Positions 43,935 to 55,035 of a stretch of DNA of 64,000 nucleotides are shown here, in pieces; position 1 is the stretch's first letter, and every line of letters starts with the position of its first letter. Source of the DNA: Sorghum bicolor. Lineage: Eukaryota > Streptophyta > Magnoliopsida > Poales > Poaceae. The stretch covers positions 57,393,695-57,457,694 of the forward strand of contig NC_012872.2 in the NCBI RefSeq assembly GCF_000003195.3, given 5' to 3'. The translations under genes were made by a program, and so were the position numbers. The notes beneath the pieces were generated by a model that saw nothing but the letters and a program-made list of their open reading frames with translations, had not been told where the DNA came from and ran no database searches.

Positions 43935-46900
43935 ATGATATCGGGGAACGATGTATACACGGTGCTGACCGCGATGGTGCCTCTGTACGTGGCCATGTTC
44001 CTGGCGTACGGGTCGGTGCGGTGGTGGCGCATCTTCACGCCGGACCAGTGCTCCGGCATCAACCGCTTCGTCGCCATCTTCGCCGTGCCGCTGCTGTCCT
44101 TCCACTTCATCTCCACCAACAACCCCTACGCCATGAACCTCCGGTTCCTGGCCGCCGACACACTGCAGAAGCTGCTCGTCCTGGCGGGGCTGGCCGTGTG
44201 GTCGCGCCTGCTGCCCACCAGCTCCGGCAGGCTCGCGGCGCCGCGGCTGGACTGGTCCATCACGCTCTTCTCCGTGTCGACGCTGCCCAACACGCTGGTG
44301 ATGGGGATCCCGCTGCTGATCGCCATGTACGGTCCCTACGCGGGCTCCCTCATGGTGCAGGTCATCGTGCTCCAGTGCATCATCTGGTACACGCTGCTGC
44401 TCTTCCTCTTCGAGTTCCGCGCCGCGCGGATGCTCATCGCGGACCAGTTCCCGGACACCGCGGCGGCCATCGCGTCGCTGCACGTGGACGCGGACGTGGT
44501 GTCGCTGGAGGGCGGCCGCGCCGAGACGGAGGCCGAGGTGGCGGAGGACGGCCGCCTGCACGTCACGGTGCGCCGCTCGTCGGCGTCGTCGCGGCGGTCG
44601 CTGCTGATGGTCACGACGACGCCGCGACCGTCCAACCTCACGGGCGCGGAGATCTACTCCATGAGCTCGTCGCGGCAGCACAGCCCGCGGGGCTCCAACT
44701 TCAACCACGCCGACTTCTTCGCCGCCATGGCCATGGTCGACGGCGCGCCTCCGCCTCCGCCTCCCGCCGGCGGGGCGCGCGCCTCGAGCTTCGGCGCCGC
44801 CGAGCTGTACTCGATGCACTCGTCGCGGGGGCCGACGCCGCGGCAGTCCAACTTCGACGAGCGCTCGGCCTCGGCACGGTCGTCGTCGAGACCCGCGGGC
44901 GCCGTGCCCAGCTGCCACGACGCCAAGGAGCTCCACATGTTCGTGTGGAGCTCCAGCGCCTCCCCCGTCTCGGAAGTCAGCGGCCTGCCGGTATTCACCG
45001 GTGGCGCGGGCGGCGGCGTCAACGTCGGCGCCAAGGAAATTCGCATGGTTGTCCCCGCCGAGCTGCCGCTGCCGCAGAACGGCTCGGCCGGCAAAGGTCC
45101 GCGGCGCGCGCGCGCGCGCGTCAACACTCACACATCTGCTTCATGCTTTGTGCGTACAGTATGCGAATCCTTTTTTTTTTTTGTCGTTTTCAGAGAAGGA
45201 GAGCAACGGTGCAGTAGCTGCGGCGGCGACGGGGGAAGCCGCCGAGGCTTTCGGCTTCGGCGGTGGCAAGACGGCGACGGCGGAGGACGCCGCGGAGGCG
45301 GTAGAAGCAGGAGGAGGAGGGCCGGAGCAGGTGACGAAGCTAGTAGGGTCCAGCTGCTCCACGACGGCCGCCGAGGTGCGCGTGAAGGACGTGGACGGAG
45401 TGGCGGACGGCGGCGGCGGCGGTGGGTACGACCCGGACGACGCGGGGGGCGGCGGCGGGGGCCGGGCGCAGCAGCAGATGCCGCCGGCGAGCGTGATGAC
45501 CCGGCTGATACTCATCATGGTGTGGCGCAAGCTGATCCGCAACCCCAACACGTACTCCAGCCTCATCGGCCTCGCCTGGTCCCTCATCGCGTTCCGGTAT
45601 GCTACACCTTTTCACGTGATCTGCTTGCTACCTCACTCATTGTCTATGGCTCTACGCTTCGCTACTGCTAGCTAGTCTACCGAGTACTGTACTATATATG
45701 TTAGGGTGTAACTGGTTTACATAACAGATTGCGGACCAATTAGCTAGGCAAGGATAGATGGGTAGTGGAGTATCGCTTCGAGCTTAGCGATCAGTACTAC
45801 TAGGGTGTGAGTGGCTGGACTCTACAGACCAGTTCATGCTGGTAGCTCTGATCGTGCTAGGGACTGGATGACTTTAGTACAGTACATTACATAAACAGAG
45901 AGGCGACAAGTTGGGCATGGATAGACGGTAGCGCACCGCAGACAGTACCTTTTCCTGATTATAGTTAAGTTTGGTGCTGGCGATCAAGCGAGAGAGACGA
46001 GAAATGAATCGATTTGTCCGTCATTTTTTGGGGGGGCGATGCCTAGCAAAGCTGGTGGCAGTGGGCGACGTAGCTTCCAGCCTAAAATGCAAGGGAAGGG
46101 GCCGGACACATGTACGAGCCGTGGCGGTGCGGGAATAACCGAAAAAGCTGCTTTTACGGACGGTGGCGCGGTGGGGGTGGGATGAGTGACGAGTCGAGTC
46201 GAGTGTTTCCCCGGCGGGACCGGACCGGACCACACCGTGGGGGAATGGGACGGGCCCGCCCGGCAAGCTCCAATCGCGAACTGTTGGGAGCCGGAAAGTG
46301 GAAGGGGAGCTCGATCGCACGGCGCACGAGCACTGGACGCCCGCCAATCATTGATGGATTCATCTCATCATGACCATCTCTTTTGGAGTAGCAGGGACTG
46401 TTTACTTGGGCTAATCAACGCCGTTAGAGCATGCAGTCACTGCTTTAATTTGTCTGGCTGGCCCAATTCGTAGAAAAAAAATAGTATGTAACTGCTGCTG
46501 TGTAGTACTGTTCGAGCTAAGCTCTGGCGGACACCTAACGGGTGGTTTGCATGCAGGTGGCACATCTCCATGCCGGCGGTCGTGGCCAAGTCCATCTCCA
46601 TCCTCTCGGACGCCGGGCTCGGGATGGCCATGTTTAGCCTAGGTGAGCACTCGTCCTAACCTAGGTGATCGACGCGAGCGAGCGCCCACAAACACCCCTT
46701 GTGCTCCTGTCGTCCCGTAGCCCTGCACCGCCAATTAGTCCCGCGCGCGCCCACACGCCGAGGCGGACCCTGTACGTGGCCCCATCGAGCTAACTAACAC
46801 ACACACACACACTCTCTCGTTGCCAGGATTGTTTATGGCGCTGCAGCCGAATATCATCGCGTGCGGATGGCGCGCCACCGGCATCTCCATGGGCGTCCGC

Positions 46901-47895
46901 TTCCTCGCCGGCCCCGCCGTCATGACCGCCGCGTCACTAGCCATCGGCCTCCGAGGGAACCTTTTGCGCGTCGCCATTGTGCAGGTGATAACCTTATACA
47001 TGTATAAATGATAGATTTAAATAAGCTCTTCATTTGAGTTTATTTACCAAATCTATCAGCTATTTAGCAGTATTTTTCTCTCATAATAAATTGACGAACA
47101 ATACTTTTAGCTATGACTTTTTAGCCAAACGTACTGGCTCTAACGATCTGTTTAAGGGCACTCACAATGAAGACTTTATCATAGAGTCTAAAGTTATTTA
47201 TTACCTCGAACAATGTAGACTTACAAGTCTAAATAAGACTTGGAGTCTTATTTTTCTACCTCTTTTTTCAATAAATATGCTATCACATCAGTAAAATATC
47301 ATAAATAATATATAATTAATTGTCTTAGACTCTATGATAAAATTTTATATTATGAGTGCTCCTAAAAAAATAACAGTATACGTACTAGTAGCCATGAAAA
47401 GTGAGTTCTCGTCTTGCCCAATCAAATCATCGATCCACACTTAGATAAAAAGTCGTGTCCGACTTAACTAACTGCGCCCCTAGTCCATGCAATATTTCCC
47501 TGCAACTCCCTCGGGAAAAAAAAAGCATTGCCCTGCAACATTATACTACTAGCCCTACTAGACTGAAGCGACACTGTATTTCTCTACGAATTAAAAGATA
47601 ATGCGGGCATTACATTCCACAGGCGGCTCTACCGCAAGGGATCGTGCCCTTTGTGTTCGCGAAAGAATACAACGTCCACCCGGCCATCCTGAGCACTATG
47701 TAAGTGATTATCAGCCACGCATGCATATAACACTTGTGTATTGCTAGGCCAGGTTTAATTTCCAGGAGCTGAAGATTGAATTTAATTATATATGTGGTCC
47801 TTGTATATATATTTTGCAGGGTAATTTTTGGTATGCTGATAGCCCTGCCGATCACCTTGCTCTACTACATCCTTCTTGGATTGAAACCAGTGTAG
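43935..47895 (+). CDS. PIN: PIN auxin efflux carrier, PIN3/PIN10-type
   Basis: Six exons: 43935-45096, 45194-45596, 46557-46642, 46827-46984, 47623-47699 and 47820-47895. All introns are GT-AG, phases agree, and the product is 653 residues. PINs export auxin across the plasma membrane and their polar placement sets auxin flow. The N-terminus [21 protein letters not shown] is closer to PIN3/4/7 and rice PIN10 proteins than to PIN1. Membrane segments occupy about 5-165, with [10 protein letters not shown] at 119-128. A long hydrophilic loop (about 165-500) holds TTPRPSN (228-234), SPRGSN (250-255) and TPRQSN (301-306), sites of the kind phosphorylated by PINOID/AGC kinases. The C-terminal five-helix bundle includes [18 protein letters not shown] and a terminal [10 protein letters not shown]. 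The ATG at 43935 is the family start; the frame runs upstream but with unrelated sequence. Loop regions rich in Gly and Ala are GC-driven. Confidence 0.96.
47156..47363. mobile_element. Tourist-like MITE in PIN intron 4
   Basis: GGGCACTCACAATGAAGAC at the left and TATTATGAGTGCTCC at the right are inverted, with TAA on both sides (47153-47155 and 47364-47366). The body repeats TAGAGTCTAAAG and its inverse. About 208 bp. The same family occurs at 61889-62093 and, as a fragment, at 37118-37201. Confidence 0.8.
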
Positions 47896-48124
47896 CTGCT
47901 CGCCCTGCCCCCACATGATGACGAGGCATGAGGCAGAACTTGGACAACAACGCTGAGCTGGTGGTGGTTGCACTCAAGCGTGTGGCCCACATGCATGGCT
48001 GGAGCCCTGTAATTTTGAGTCAGCTCCAGTGTCCCCTTTGGGGGTGATTAGGCATGCATGCGGTTTGTGTGTTGCTTATCACTAATCCATCTTGGTTCGA
48101 GGATTGCATGTGTAGTGTTCATGC

Positions 48125-48187
<63 letters not shown>

Positions 48188-48375
48188 CTAGTTTAAGCTT
48201 TAAGGGCCTTGTACCCTAGCTAGAGATCTCGATTTGTTTGTAGCGACAAATGAACCATACATGCGTGATATTTGCCCGCTGCATTGGGAGACAGATATAC
48301 AGCGAAAACGGGAAGTGTTTACTGTGCGTGTGTCAGCTCGTGCAAACATGAGTTCAAAGGAAAGTAGTCGATATA
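47896..48375. other. PIN 3' UTR and flank
   Basis: Follows the TAG at 47893-47895. It holds the presumed 3' UTR and the AT microsatellite at 48127-48185. The cleavage site was not placed. Confidence 0.45.
48127..48185. repeat. (AT)n microsatellite
   Basis: About 29 uninterrupted AT dinucleotides, 230 bp downstream of the PIN stop codon. Confidence 0.97.
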
Positions 48376-48495
48376 TACTCCCTGCTCTCTGCACTCACAA
48401 ATTCATCTAGTTCGTTTGAGTTTGATTGGTCAAATTTAAGATGCTTTGACTCTTCAAGATTCTTAGAATAACTTACAATTTGGGATGGTGGGAGT
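48376..48495. mobile_element. Short Stowaway-like MITE remnant
   Basis: TACTCCCTGCTCTCTGCAC at the left and ACAATTTGGGATGGTGGGAGTA at the right, with the usual internal AAATTTAAGATGCTTTGACTC type of body. The left end is diverged. Confidence 0.5.
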
Positions 48496-48645
48496 ACATG
48501 TCAACTTCTTTGTGAGGCTAAGGCTTTTTCTTATCGTGTTTGCAACATGTGAAACACATTGCGTTCCCCTCAATGTGAACCCCATTGTCTAGGTTCCCCT
48601 CAATAGAGGTTCCACAATCTGCTACCAAGTCAAGACGCATCCATG

Positions 48646-49171
48646 TAAGGATGGCAACGGGGCGGATTCAGATTGGATGAAGTCTATATGCACCTGAACC
48701 CAAAATCCGAAACCGCACCGAACACCGATTCGGATGATAACCCCTCCCCAAAACTAAACCCACAGATACCCGATACCCGAATGGATACCCGAAACCTGCT
48801 TTCTATGTCAACATAATAATAGCAATAAGGACTTTCTATAAATATATACATGATATATATACACATATTTACATGTATAAACAAGAGGCAATAAAACATA
48901 AATATTTTCATGAGTTAGCTTAAAATAAATTTAATAATCTAAGTAAACAAGTTATTATTATTATTATTATTATTATCATATTATAAAATATGAAAATTAA
49001 TTCTAATGACTTATTTTGGATATCCACGGATGGAAAATCAAACCCGAAACCGAACCCGATAGGTTTCGGGGCCCTGAACCTAAAAACCGTGGATGAAAAA
49101 TCATCAACCCGAACCTGCGAGAACCGAAACCCGCGGATATCGGACCCGAAACCACGCCGCTGCCATCCTTA
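48646..49171. mobile_element. hAT-type MITE with 8-bp target duplication
   Basis: TAAGGATGGCAACGGGGCGG at the left and CCGCTGCCATCCTTA at the right are terminal inverted repeats. Perfect CATCCATG duplications flank them (48638-48645 and 49172-49179). The 526-bp body is full of ACCCGAAACC-type words in both directions and includes a (TTA)n microsatellite at about 48953-48978. An 8-bp duplication points to hAT mobilisation. Confidence 0.9.
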
Positions 49172-49179
49172 CATCCATG

Positions 49180-49501
49180 TGTACATGTCTCGGTAGCGTG
49201 GTCACCCTATGCTTTCCATGACCCTTGTGCGATCATCTCACTTATTTTTGATAAAGTGTGATCATGTCACTTGAATGTGTACTAACACCCCCCCTCCACC
49301 CCCCCAAAAAAACCTGTCTACCGTTGAGTTCTTAGTTTAAAAAATAAAATAAAAAGAGCAACCTAAATGTCGCATTCAAAAAAGAACTCATTATCTTGGT
49401 CGTCATGATGGAATTTTCACGATGCAAGTGATCAATGATAAACATCTAGTAAATTGGAGTTCGGTCGAACATAATAATTATAACTTAATAGTATATACAG
49501 C
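49180..49501. other. Intergenic DNA, nothing recognised
   Basis: Contains homopolymer-rich sequence (CCCCCCAAAAAA near 49300). No gene or repeat assignment. Confidence 0.35.
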
Positions 49502-49506
49502 AACAA

Positions 49507-52147
49507 TGTAACACCCAAAATTTGATTTCCAATTAATAGGATTTAATTTGATTTATTTAAGTATTTTTGTGAGCATTTAAATTTAGCACTTAAATAATTT
49601 TTATGAAAAATAAAATTCATCATAAGCTTAGAAACATGTTTATGCATTCATGCCGAAGCATATTTAATTTTGTACTGTGTGTTTTGTTCTATCTCTAAGA
49701 ATGATTTAAAATCCCTTTTGGAAAAGCTTTGGAAAAGAAAAGAAAAAAAAGACAAAACCCCTCCTCTCCCTATCCTGGCCCGAGGCCCAGCACTTCCCTC
49801 TCCCGCGGCCTGCTTTTCTTTTCCCCACCGCGGCCCAGCTCTCTCGGGCCTAAGTTTCCCCCTCGGCTCGCACGCGCAACCGGCCCAGGAAAGCCACGAC
49901 CCAGCCCCGTGCCTTCCCCTTCTTCTTTCGCTCCCAAATCGGCCCCATCGGTCAGCCTCCTTCCCTCTCCCTCCATCACTGACTATCGGGGCCTGCTCGT
50001 CAGTCCCTTCTTCCACCTTGAGACGTGCACGGACCGGACACCATCTAGGAACCAAATCCCGATTGGCACGGGATTTCTTGCCTATCGCGCGCGTCGAGCA
50101 CCCCTATAAGAAGGTGGGGCACTCCTCTTGATCCCGGTTCCTTCGCAGGCCACCCCGAGCCCTAATTTCTAATCACCCCCGCTTTTGGATCTCGCCAACG
50201 AGCTCATCTCGGCCGCCGCCGTCGGTTTTTGTCCGGAGTGCCCCGAAGCCGCTTCAAACCGGACACTGAGCCTCTCCTGAAGGTTTCGAGTCTCCCCACG
50301 CCTCTAACCCTCTTTTCTTTCGTCTCTGTGATAAGCTTTTGATCGCCGAAGGCATGCAGGGAGGCCGCCTCCGCTAAATCTTGCCGCCGGTCATCTCCAA
50401 GCCTTCCCCAGGCCTCCAAAGTCCCCCTGGTGAGCTCGGCAACTTCCCCTCTATCTCCCCATGCTCTTAGATTCGCGTCTAGTGCCCAGAATCGCCGGTT
50501 CTCTGAACTCCGGCGAGGCTCCGGCCTTCTCCGGCCATGGCGCCACCGCCTAGGAACTGTTCCGGCCGGCGACCCCTCTCTCTCCCCCTGGGATCTAATC
50601 GGAGCCGTTGAAACACGATCCAATGGCCAGATTTGAAGGATACCCCTTCGGCTGCGCGTTTTGTTAAAGAGCCCCTGAGTTTTTGTTAAATAAACCTGCA
50701 GTTCTAAAGCGCCTTTCCATAATACGCTTTCTCAGTTTTAAAAGCGTATTCTGCGCCGGTTTGAACTAAAATACGTTTTCTGAATTTACAAGTTTGCCAC
50801 TGGAATTGGATAGTTTATAAAATATTCATTTTAATTCCGTTTTGACCCATTCAAATTGCGTTGGATTCGTAATCACAAGATCTACATGTTAGTAATATTG
50901 TTTACTCAGTTTGAAACTTTTTAATTTCGTGATACTCTTCTACGTTTTAACTCTGATTTTCGTGATCTTTACGTCTATGAAATCGTAGCGATGCGTAGAA
51001 TCATTTTATAAACTTTTCATACTATTTTTATATGATTGGTGTACTATTCTAATTGTAGCCTTATTTGCTTCGTGTATGTTTGTCTCCGATTGTTTGTGTG
51101 ATCGATGATCGAGTTTAGACGGTGAATAATTCGTGGTGAACAAGAGTGCTTCAGTGATCAAGATCAGTACTTGAACAACTAGCAAGATCAGCAAGAGCAA
51201 TTGGATCAAGGCAAGTATAGCATTTGGATTTTATTTTCTGTGACCATGATCCTGTGACTAGATTAATGTTAAGTAATAAGCGATAAATATGACTTTTTAG
51301 CAACTTGATGATTTGTCTGTACGTGATCATCCGGGACAACAGTGCAACCATGAGGGCTATAATGGCTCTGGCTTTAGCTCAGTATGAGGATCTTTTTCTA
51401 GCTTGTTAGCGGTTACCTTAAATGGCGTAAGAATGGCTAGACACGTTGGGTATAGTGTGGTCTCTGTCCGTGTGTATAGGTTGCGGGTTATGTGCCATGG
51501 AAGGGGGGCTCTATATCTGCCTGCCGAGTGAATCTAATGGCCCTAACTTGTTAGACGAAACCTTTGAAAGGCTTCATAGTGATCCCTGCCGACCTTTCTT
51601 GGAAGTGGGTTAAGATGCTGATCACCTCGGGCGAAAGAGTAAATCATGACTCATGGGTAAAGATGTACAACCTCTGCAGAATGTTAAAAACTAGTATACT
51701 AGCCGAGCTCACGGTCAGGAGCGGCCTTGGGGACATCTACATTAAGGGTGATGATTCTTGTGTGTTAAATATACTCATTGTTTATTGTTTAATGCTCTAC
51801 ATTATTTATGTCACATTGATCATGAGATTGTGGGATCTATACAATCTAGTTGCTATACTTGTGGAGTTCGACATGGACTCACTCTTGCTATTTCCCCCAA
51901 ACCTCAGGAGAAGTTTAGGCTTGTGATCAACCAGTCAGTTGGATCTTGTAGAGTGGAGTTAATACCCGAAGTTGGAGTTATCTTCCGTTGTTTGCTGCTT
52001 AAGGTTATCTCTAATTTATTAAGTACATTATATAATTTATGCATTGTCTTTTGATATTACCCCTTATTTGTAGCTATATGTGAGATTTGACTTCTAAAAC
52101 TCATATATGGTGCATATTTGGTTTTGTTCTTAAAATCGAGTATTACA
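49507..52147 (+). mobile_element. Solo LTR of about 2.6 kb
   Basis: Starts TGTAACACCCAAAATTTG at 49507 and ends AATCGAGTATTACA at 52147, with perfect AACAA duplications (49502-49506 and 52148-52152). A TATAAGA box at 50105-50111 (ACCCCTATAAGAAGG) follows a GC-rich upstream block, and a GC-rich leader runs to about 50640 before AT-rich sequence. No gag or pol is present. The start resembles the element at 23642-26506 but the other end differs, so they are probably related yet distinct families. Confidence 0.78.
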
Positions 52148-52152
52148 AACAA

Positions 52153-53106
52153 GAAGCAATAGCATCTTTTTAATTGGGTAAGAAGCAAGAACTCAGTAAA
52201 ACAACATGCACGAGGTCTGTATGGGGGTGAGAATGAGATCCTATATCATGCAGCTCAGGTTATTAATTGTCCAGGCAGCACATCCGACCCCAAACATCCA
52301 AGATCCAACGCTCGGAGCCTCGGACTGCCCAGCTCCCAACCAAAGAGGCCTGAATACGCAAGTTGATCTCTATATAGGTAGCCGGATGTGTACACACTTG
52401 TCCTCAAAGATATGTATAAACTTTTAAATTGGCACATATCCATAGAAGAGAGTATATAACGTCATGTGTCCAGACAGTCATCAGACACACTTTCTGTATT
52501 GGAAGGAAGGTCCGGTTTTCAGGAGTAGCCGTAACTCTAGGACTTGTAGCCACACGCTTGCCATGAATGAGCGAGGTAGGACGTGAAGTCACCTTCAACT
52601 CCTAGGCACGTGCACTGATAAGCTCATGCATGAACGTACGTTTCCCTTTTTTTTTTCACAAACGCATGCATGTATCTTACTAGTAACCCTTCGATCTGTA
52701 TCTGTTGGACCCATGCATCAGCATCACCCAATCAAACCAAGAGCTAACTTGTTGATCTCTAGCTTGCTATCTCTGGACGCAAGGACTAACTAAATGACAA
52801 CATTTTGACCATTTAATTGGCCGTCATAAATAGACCCATGTTACTCACGCAGGGCGCATTGTACAATGCTGCGTCGGCAGGAGAAGGCGTCGGCAGTGCA
52901 CGTCGGAGACCTTTAGTAGCCAGAAATGCCAGATTTATGGAATGTTGTGATTGAGGAGCGGGAACATGAAACATACCGTATAAGTGTATAGGATATCATT
53001 TTTAAAAATTGGAGTACCATCCCTTCAAAAAAAATTGGAGTACCTATTTATTTGCATTGTTCCTTGGGAGATGGAACATATACCTAGTATATAGTTGGAA
53101 CGAGAT
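52153..53106. other. Intergenic DNA with one arm of a local duplication
   Basis: No gene was recognised. The block 52781-52855 is repeated at 54961-55035. Confidence 0.4.
52781..52855 (+). repeat. Dispersed duplication, left copy
   Basis: AAGGACTAACTAAATGACAA...TTAATTGGCCGTC...CCCATGTTACTCACGCAGGGC is about 80 percent identical by eye to 54961-55035 in the same orientation, 2.2 kb away. Confidence 0.75.
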
Positions 53107-53117
53107 GGAACACTACT

Positions 53118-53399
53118 TTTTTTTTTCATGAATGTGCATAACCACGTATTTCATTAAGAGGAAGTAGATAACAACCAACCAAATACAAGAAGCCTCATTG
53201 CCGTGAACCAAAGGTTTCCGGCCGATTAAGCAAAGAGCTAAAAAGCAAAGCAAAAACCACAAGCACAAAGGAGGCAACCTGGCAGTGCACCCGACAACAA
53301 CAGAGCAGCCCAATAGAAGAGAGACAAGCGACAACAGGCAAGAGTAACCAGCCCTGAGCCAGAGCGTAGCCTCTTCCAAGATCTTCAAGCAAAGCTCCT
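53118..53399 (-). mobile_element. 5'-truncated LINE insertion
   Basis: On the minus strand this is a 3' end: ...CTTCCTCTTAATGAAATACG...GTGCACATTCATG-like sequence followed by a poly-A tail (poly-T 53118-53126 on plus). It is bounded by direct duplications GGAACACTACT (53107-53117 and 53400-53410). The AATGAAAT-plus-poly-A ending is like grass L1 elements. Only about 280 bp remain, so all coding parts are lost. Confidence 0.75.
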
Positions 53400-53410
53400 G
53401 GAACACTACT

Positions 53411-54193
53411 TTAGTAATGCATACCTAGAATATGGAACAATGCTCTTCAGATTTTGGCATTTGCATATTTCCGATAAAAGGACACTCAAAAGAGTGCCTC
53501 ACATACAATTCATATATCACAAGGAAAAGCAAAGGGCAATACAAAAGATGACAACAAGACGTAAACACAACTTCCTCTAAAAATAAGAGTACATTGAAGA
53601 TCAAATTAATCTTCTTCCTTCGGTCGTCCACTGAAGAGACAACAAAGAAAAGGAATACCTACAAATACCCTCACCAAACAAAGCTTTGAAGACCATAATA
53701 ACCACTCACTACTGACGACGAGATGCATTACCCATTGAAAATACATCGGCTGGAGGAACCCTCCAAGGAACAGAGTTTTGAAGATGCTAGACCTTGCTAT
53801 AGAGAAAACCAAAAGAAGAGGCCGAGATTGCCACATCAAAAAGTTAACCAATTGTTTCCTCTAATCAGGACACAAAATACAAATCTGTAAATAAGATCAA
53901 CAGATCTGACAAGCCAAACTCTCACCGAACATCGTCAAGATAGGGAGAGGCCAGAGAGACTTTATTCCAAAGCATCATCGGCATCACCACCTCGCAGATG
54001 GTACCAGAAAGCAAAACCCTAAATCAAAAAAGGATTAACGAACTAACTGAAAACTACGAGAAAAAGAGATCGGATCCCTGCTCCTGTGTCCACCGGTTTG
54101 ATCGCCGGTTAGGAGAGAGAAGTGCGACCGGGGCAAAGTAGTGGGGTGGGTGATGGCGGGGGTGGCTAGGAGACGCGGTCGAGGGAGCAGTCG
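53411..54193. other. Intergenic DNA of repeat-like character
   Basis: Even-composition sequence with short frames on the minus strand, none recognisable. It reads like the UTR or body of an older retroelement but has no definable ends. Confidence 0.3.
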
Positions 54194-54960
54194 TGTTGAC
54201 ACTAAAAAATGTCCTAAGGTGGTTTTGGATACCATGAACAAGTTATAAACATCATGGACATGTTGGAGGTCAAATGGCGCAACAAAAAGTCCCAAGAATC
54301 ATGTGGAGAAGACGGCGAGCCGGGCTAGTCAGCTTAGCCAGCTTGAACCCCGCCTCCAACCCCCAGTCGTCTTAGCGGACTATCCCTTTACACAACCCGT
54401 GGGAGCTGCCCAGACGTGAGGAAAGTCGTCTACGTCGACTCGTGCCTGTATTCCGAACCGGTTTCGATCTAAATCGAGTTTTGGTAAGTTTTTGATGTGT
54501 GAGAACGTATTTTGGGATTGTTTCCTACTGGGATAAGACCATTCTCCTCTCTCTATATAAAAGGATCACAGCCAATTAAGTTCTCATCTATTCCAATCAT
54601 CAATAAACCAATGTATCAAATCCTTTTGCCCCTTTACTCCTCTCTAAACCTCTCCTACTGTTTGGAACGTTCTCTGGTAGGATTTGTTGGCATCCTAGGC
54701 AACCGTGCTGGTCCTAGGAGATCCTCCACGTGCTCCTCCTTAATAGGTCTTCTTAGAAGAAGTTTGAGAGCGTTTTCGGCCATGAAGGAGCTCTACATCA
54801 GCTTTACCAGTTTCTAGACCGGTTTGATCGATTACGCTGCGTTCTTGCTACGTTGCAGGTTGTGCAACCTCTTTGGACATCCAAGGCAGCTGATGTGTTG
54901 ACGATCACATTCAACATCATCGGGTCGTCCCTACAAGTTTTTAACCTTGCTCTGTCAACT
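54194..54960 (+). mobile_element. Probable LTR or retroelement leader fragment
   Basis: Begins TGTTGACACTAAAAAATG and carries a strong CTCTCTATATAAAAGGATC box at about 54553-54571. It continues through an acceptor-like CTACGTTGCAG (54848-54858) to TGTTGACGATCACATTCAACA near 54926. These are features of an LTR with promoter, but no target duplication could be matched and the right end is unclear. Confidence 0.35.
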
Positions 54961-55035
54961 CAAGGACCAACTAAATGGCAACAGTTTGACTGCTTAATTG
55001 GCCGTCTTAAATGGGCCCATGTTACTCACACAGGG
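54961..55035 (+). repeat. Dispersed duplication, right copy
   Basis: AAGGACCAACTAAATGGCAA...TTAATTGGCCGTC...CCCATGTTACTCACACAGGGC matches 52781-52855. The two copies flank the LINE copy and the LTR-like segment. Confidence 0.75.

Noticed and set aside
43787..45217. Long alternative frames on both strands over PIN exon 1 (476 and 446 codons)
   Set aside because: They are GC-driven shadows rich in Arg, Ala and Gly. The PIN frame explains the DNA with full family conservation.
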